Positions 14,136-18,404 of a stretch of 18,404 nucleotides of DNA are shown one piece after another (within the stretch, counting starts at the first letter, position 1; each line of letters opens with the position of its first letter). This DNA is from an uncultured Collinsella sp. (GTDB lineage Bacteria > Actinomycetota > Coriobacteriia > Coriobacteriales > Coriobacteriaceae), in assembly GCA_900550825.1 (NCBI GenBank), contig URTZ01000019.1:1-18404 (forward strand), in the 5' to 3' direction. The translations under genes were made by a program, and so were the position numbers. Under the pieces are notes generated by a model that was not told where the DNA came from, made no database searches, and was given only the letters and a program-made list of their open reading frames with translations.

Positions 14136-15687
14136 CCTGCTTGAGACCGTGCACAACCCCGACGTATTGACTTGTCTGGCTAACCTAAGCAACGACGAGG
14201 TCTTTACGCCACCGGATCTCGCCAATGATGTCCTGGACATGCTGCCGGCTGAAATCTGGAGCGACCCCACCATCAAGATCTTGGACCCGTGCTGTAAGTC
14301 TGGTGTCTTCCTTCGCGAGGCTGCCAAGCGTTTTATCAAGGGTCTCGAGCGCGAGTACCCAGATTTGCAAGAACGTGTCGACCACATCATGCACGAGCAG
14401 CTCTTCGGCATCGCGATCACCGAGCTCACGAGCCTGCTCTCCCGCCGCAGCCTCTACTGCAGCAAGTTCCCCAACGGCAAATTCTCGGTTGTCGAGTTCG
14501 ATAGCTCTGAGGGACGCATTAGGCACCGAAGCATCCAGCACACATGGGCCAACGGTCGATGCAAGTACTGTGGCGCATCGAATGCCGAATATGACCGTGA
14601 CGCGGCACTCGAAACTCACGCATATGAATTCATTCACACCGACGATCCCGAGAGGATTTTGAATATGAAGTTCGACGTGATAGTCGGCAATCCGCCGTAT
14701 CAGCTGAGTGACGGAAGCGGAGCAAGCACTGACGCTGCTGCCCCAATCTACCAGAACTTTGTCAAACAAGCGATGAAGTTAAGCCCTTGTTACCTCTCAA
14801 TGATTATTCCCTCTCGATGGATGGTCGGCGGCAGGTCGACGCTCAATTCATTTCGCGAAGAAATGCGCACAGATCAATGCCTCGCAGAAATACACGATTT
14901 CGAGAATGCCGCCGAGTGTTTTCCCGGTCTTCATATCGACGGAGGCGTTTGCTTCTTCCTATGGGATAGAAGACACAAAGGCAAGCTGAAGTACGAATAT
15001 AAGCCAGCCAGCGGCCAAGCAAAAACATGCCTGCGATTTCTGGATAGTGGCACAAAGTATATTGTGAGAGACAGTAGGCTGTTTTCAGTTTTTGAAAAGC
15101 TAAATGGTTTGGAGCGCTTTTCTAAAATCGTCTCAAAGACCAAACCCTTTGGGATAAGAAAGTTTCTTTTTAATGAGCCCTCCCGCTACCCAAATTCCAA
15201 CCTTTCCGACACTGCCTTCCCTGGGTCGGTGAAAATATATGGAGTAAAGGGTATTAAAGGAGGGGCCCGCAGGGTTTCTGGTCACATCACTCGCGAGACG
15301 GTAACAGCAGGAAAAGAGAATATTGATAAATACAAGCTATTTTTCACAACATCCTACTCCACAAATGCCGTAATTCCCCCCGAAACAATTGTGGGATTGC
15401 CCGGTGAAGTATGTACCGAAACGTTCCTCCAAATTGGCCCATTCAATTCGGAGGATGAGATGCTTCGCTGCAAGTCCTTCATGGAAACGAACATATTTAG
15501 ATTTCTTCTTTATTTTGGCAAGGGAACAATGCAGGTAAATCAGTCGGTGTTCGATTACATTCCGCTTGTTCCCTTCGATAGAGAATGGACTGACAGTCTT
15601 CTGATTGAACGGTATGAGTTCACAGACGAAGACGTCAGTTTCATTGAGAGCATCATCGGAAATAAGGTAGAGGTCGAACATGAGTAA
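14128..15687 (+). CDS. Eco57I-like N6-adenine DNA methyltransferase (specificity-bearing)
   Basis: A 519-residue amino-methyltransferase. Motif X region NDEVFTPPDLANDVLDML (22-39); motif I ILDPCCKSGVFL (51-62), where families usually have DPACGSG; LFGIAITEL (92-100) in the motif II/III region; a CKYCG pair (C145, C148) in an insertion; and motif IV FDVIVGNPPYQ (182-192) with N188-Y191. The following APIYQNFVKQA and IIPSRWM stretches are typical of Eco57I/type IIG methylases. The C-terminal part (about 258-507) should recognise the target and is markedly AT-richer than its flanks. ATG 14128 has GGGAGG 9 nt upstream. It overlaps the genes on both sides by 8 nt. It probably methylates adenine in the recognition site to protect host DNA. 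The PCCKSG variant might weaken SAM binding, perhaps compensated by the small subunit. Confidence 0.88.
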   Translation: MANLLETVHNPDVLTCLANLSNDEVFTPPDLANDVLDMLPAEIWSDPTIKILDPCCKSGVFLREAAKRFIKGLEREYPDLQERVDHIMHEQLFGIAITELTSLLSRRSLYCSKFPNGKFSVVEFDSSEGRIRHRSIQHTWANGRCKYCGASNAEYDRDAALETHAYEFIHTDDPERILNMKFDVIVGNPPYQLSDGSGASTDAAAPIYQNFVKQAMKLSPCYLSMIIPSRWMVGGRSTLNSFREEMRTDQCLAEIHDFENAAECFPGLHIDGGVCFFLWDRRHKGKLKYEYKPASGQAKTCLRFLDSGTKYIVRDSRLFSVFEKLNGLERFSKIVSKTKPFGIRKFLFNEPSRYPNSNLSDTAFPGSVKIYGVKGIKGGARRVSGHITRETVTAGKENIDKYKLFFTTSYSTNAVIPPETIVGLPGEVCTETFLQIGPFNSEDEMLRCKSFMETNIFRFLLYFGKGTMQVNQSVFDYIPLVPFDREWTDSLLIERYEFTDEDVSFIESIIGNKVEVEHE

Positions 15688-18404
15688 CACCTTCTTTCCG
15701 CAGCGGCCGGGAGTACGGCCATCGATATATGCTTACCGTGACAAGAACCCAGACCACGCAGAATTCCTCAAGGTCGGCTATACCGAGATCGATGTCGAGA
15801 AGCGTGTTGCCCAGCAGTTCCCTGTGATCCAGCCGGGTGAGGGCAAGCCGTGCGAGATCGTGTTTGCCGAGAGTTCGATGCGCACCGATGGTTCGTCGTT
15901 TATGGACCACGCGGTTCACAAGCGCCTTGAGGCCAAGGGATTTGAGAACGTCGGTGGCGAGTGGTTCCGATGCACGCCTGATGATGTGCGTAGCGCATGG
16001 CTCGAGGTTCGAGACCGGACTAGCTACGAACGCGAGCGTACCGAGGACTTCGCAATGCGTCCCGAACAGATTGCAGCGGTCAACAAGACCGAGGCGTATT
16101 TCCGCATGTGCGAGCAACCCGGTAACCGCAACATACCCAAGTTCCTGTGGAATGCCAAGATGCGCTTTGGCAAGACCTTTGCCACCTACCAGCTTGCCCG
16201 CCGTATGAATATGAAGCGCGTATTGGTGCTTACCTTCAAGCCTGCCGTGGAGGATGCCTGGCGCGAGGATCTTGAGAGCCACATCGACTTTGAGGGTTGG
16301 CAGTTTGTCGCCCGTGATGTCAGGTCCTACGACGAGTGCGATCCCTCCCGCCCCATCGTGTGCTTCGGCTCGTTCCAGGACTTCCTCGGCGTGGATCGCA
16401 ACAGCGGCGCCATCAAACCGCGCAACGAATGGGTGCACCTCGAGCAGTGGGACCTCGTGGCCTTTGACGAGTATCACTTCGGCGCGTGGCGAGACAGCGC
16501 AAAGGGCCTCTTTGCCAGTCAAGATGAAGACAAGGCCGTTGAGGCTGAGGAGAAGGAAGCCGATGAGGCCTCGAAGGGTAACAACATCGACGAGACGTGG
16601 CTGCCCATCCAGGCAGATCGATACCTGTACCTCTCCGGTACGCCGTTCCGTGCGCTGACTTCTGGCGAGTTTATCGAGGACCAGATCTTCAACTGGACCT
16701 ACTCCGACGAACAGCAGGCCAAGCAGGGCTGGGCGCAGTCGCATCCGTTCACGCAGAACCCGTACGAGGCCCTGCCCCGCATGGTGCTGATGACCTATAA
16801 GGTGCCCGATGCGATAACCAAGGTTGCACGTCAAGGCGAGTTCGACGAGTTCGATCTCAACGTTTTCTTCTCCGCCGTGGGCGAGGGTGAGAACGCACAG
16901 TTCAAGTACAAGGATTACGTGCAGAAGTGGCTCGACCTTATTCGCGGTGCGTTGGCCGAGACCACGACCGATGAGCTCAAGATGGGCGCGCAGAAGCCAG
17001 TGCTCCCCTTTAGCCATGCTGACCTGTTGGCAAACCTCACCCACACACTGTGGTTCTTGCCTAACGTGGCGTCGTGTTACGCCATGGCCAATCTGCTGGC
17101 CGAACGCCAGAACGTGTTCTACCACGACTACAAGGTGCTGGTGGCCGCGGGCACCAAAGCGGGTATAGGCTTGGCTGCCGTCGAGCCCGTGCGCCATGCC
17201 ATGGGCAACCCGTTGGCAACCAAGACCATCACGCTTTCGTGCGGTAAGCTCACTACGGGCGTGACCATCCGCCCGTGGACCGGCGTGTTTATGCTGCGAA
17301 ACCTTAAGACTCCCGAGACGTACTTCCAAACCGCGTTCCGTGTACAGAGTCCTTGGACTGCAAAGGACGAGGACGGCCATACGCAGGTTATCAAGCAGGA
17401 GTGCTACGTGTTCGACTTCGCACTCGACCGCGCGCTCGCCATGGTGTCCGACTACAGCTGCCAGCTGTCCGTCGACGAGCCCAATCCGGAGAAGAAGGTA
17501 GCGGACTTTATCAAGTTCCTTCCCGTGCTCGCCTACGACGGCAGCGCCATGCGCGAGGTGGATGCTGCCGACATCCTGGATATCGCCATGGCTGGTACGT
17601 CGGCCACGCTGCTCGCACGCCGCTGGGAAAGCGCACTGTTGGTGAACGTAGACAACGACACGCTGCACCGACTGCTGGAGAACGTTGAGGCTATGGAAGC
17701 CCTGAGCAACATCGAGGGCTTCCGCAGCCTCAACGACGATATCGAGACGATTATCAACAAGTCCGAGCACGTGAAGAAAGCCAAGAAAGAAGGCGGCGAG
17801 CTTACTAAAAAGGAGAAGAAGGAGCTCTCCGAGGAAGAGAAGGAATTCAAGACCAAGCGCAAGCAGATCCAGGAAAAGCTGATCAAGTTCGCCACGCGCA
17901 TCCCTGTGTTCATGTACCTTACGGACTATCGCGAGCAGAGCCTGAAGGAAGTCATCACGCAGCTGGAACCCGGCCTGTTCAAGAAGGTCACGGGCCTTTC
18001 TGTGAAGGACTTCGAGCTGCTCGTCTCTCTTGGCGTGTTCCGTGACTCCGTGATGAACGACGCCGTGTACAAGTTCCGGCGCTACGAGGACGCGAGCCTC
18101 TCCTACACGGGCATTGAGAAACACAGCTACGGCGCACGTGTGGGCCTGTTCGACACGTCTCTCACCATGGCGGACTTCGAGGAGATGGCGCGCCAGGAGA
18201 CGCTGCTGGACGAGACCGGGCGCATGGTGCGTGGGACGAGCACGGTGGAGCATGTCGATCCGCCCAAGCCGGGGGCGGTTACTCGCATGTGGGAGAAGAA
18301 GGAAGCCGGTGCCGCCCGCACGGACGGCACCACGCCGGCACCCGTGGCCGGCACAGCCAACGCCACCGCACCAACTGCCGCGCAGACGACTCCCGCCAAG
18401 CGCG
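15680..18404 (+). CDS. GIY-YIG (T5orf172-like) nuclease-SF2 helicase fusion, restriction subunit (partial, runs off right edge)
   Basis: 908 codons are open to the window edge. Residues 14-100 resemble a GIY-YIG/T5orf172 nuclease: PSIYAYR (14-20), FLKVGYT (29-35), R42, then FMDHAVHKRL (74-83) and EWF (94-96). The usual catalytic Glu is Asp76. The helicase part has a Walker A variant MRFGKTFA (161-168), DEYH box (263-266), SGTPFR (319-324) and motif VI-like QTAFRVQSPW (550-559). An acidic insertion (280-305) lies between DEYH and SGTP, and a Lys/Glu-rich helical segment at about 695-735. The last 40 residues are Ala/Thr/Pro-rich, probably a linker to a further domain outside the window. The start ATG overlaps the methylase stop by 8 nt. 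Likely role: ATP-driven translocation and cutting of unmethylated DNA. The nuclease assignment is by motif only. Confidence 0.82.
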   Translation, partial: MSNTFFPQRPGVRPSIYAYRDKNPDHAEFLKVGYTEIDVEKRVAQQFPVIQPGEGKPCEIVFAESSMRTDGSSFMDHAVHKRLEAKGFENVGGEWFRCTPDDVRSAWLEVRDRTSYERERTEDFAMRPEQIAAVNKTEAYFRMCEQPGNRNIPKFLWNAKMRFGKTFATYQLARRMNMKRVLVLTFKPAVEDAWREDLESHIDFEGWQFVARDVRSYDECDPSRPIVCFGSFQDFLGVDRNSGAIKPRNEWVHLEQWDLVAFDEYHFGAWRDSAKGLFASQDEDKAVEAEEKEADEASKGNNIDETWLPIQADRYLYLSGTPFRALTSGEFIEDQIFNWTYSDEQQAKQGWAQSHPFTQNPYEALPRMVLMTYKVPDAITKVARQGEFDEFDLNVFFSAVGEGENAQFKYKDYVQKWLDLIRGALAETTTDELKMGAQKPVLPFSHADLLANLTHTLWFLPNVASCYAMANLLAERQNVFYHDYKVLVAAGTKAGIGLAAVEPVRHAMGNPLATKTITLSCGKLTTGVTIRPWTGVFMLRNLKTPETYFQTAFRVQSPWTAKDEDGHTQVIKQECYVFDFALDRALAMVSDYSCQLSVDEPNPEKKVADFIKFLPVLAYDGSAMREVDAADILDIAMAGTSATLLARRWESALLVNVDNDTLHRLLENVEAMEALSNIEGFRSLNDDIETIINKSEHVKKAKKEGGELTKKEKKELSEEEKEFKTKRKQIQEKLIKFATRIPVFMYLTDYREQSLKEVITQLEPGLFKKVTGLSVKDFELLVSLGVFRDSVMNDAVYKFRRYEDASLSYTGIEKHSYGARVGLFDTSLTMADFEEMARQETLLDETGRMVRGTSTVEHVDPPKPGAVTRMWEKKEAGAARTDGTTPAPVAGTANATAPTAAQTTPAKR

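Noticed and set aside
15653..18253. 866-codon open frame on the minus strand opposite the helicase
   Set aside because: The plus-strand frame carries clear helicase motifs and couples to the methylase. The antisense product has a Leu/Val/His-rich composition with no recognisable domain, which is a by-product of G/C-rich third positions.

Overview
The window reads as high-GC, Gram-positive-type DNA from an anaerobic actinobacterium, most likely of the Coriobacteriia (Collinsella-like). The reasons are strong G/C preference at third codon positions, good Shine-Dalgarno sites, a superoxide-reductase gene, a formate-tetrahydrofolate ligase gene, and a DnaE with an actinobacterial-style enlarged N-terminal domain. 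The assignment is inference; there is no rRNA in the window.

Left part (1-12684), all on the minus strand and read from right to left. dnaE (replicative DNA polymerase III alpha) is followed after 28 nt by a SWIM-zinc-finger SNF2/RapA-type helicase. A small one-centre superoxide reductase comes next, with a likely terminator after it. Then comes a 661-residue protein built like glutamine-dependent NAD+ synthetase but lacking the key residues of both active sites. The tightly overlapped ruvC-ruvA-ruvB Holliday-junction operon follows, preceded by a GAAC-N4-GTTC LexA (SOS) box. The 5' end of fhs, with its own promoter-like region, closes the left edge.

Middle (12685-13440). A 354-nt gene-free spacer holds an 18-bp direct repeat, an inverted third copy of its core and a long palindrome. 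It is followed by a minus-strand XRE-family regulator. Between that regulator and the divergent operon on its right lies a short control region with three inverted repeats, one of them a perfect 10-bp-arm operator-like palindrome.

Right part (13440-18404), plus strand: a three-gene restriction-modification-like operon whose genes overlap by 8 nt at each junction. Gene 1 is a 231-residue SAM-binding protein with methyltransferase motifs X, I, II and III but no NPPY motif. Gene 2 is a 519-residue N6-adenine-type methyltransferase with NPPY but an unusual motif I; its presumed target-recognition half is much more AT-rich than its surroundings. Gene 3, which runs off the window, fuses an N-terminal GIY-YIG (T5orf172-like) nuclease-type domain to an SF2 helicase/translocase. 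With the divergent XRE regulator this looks like a controlled restriction/defence cassette placed next to the replication-gene cluster. It is the best candidate here for an incompletely described system.
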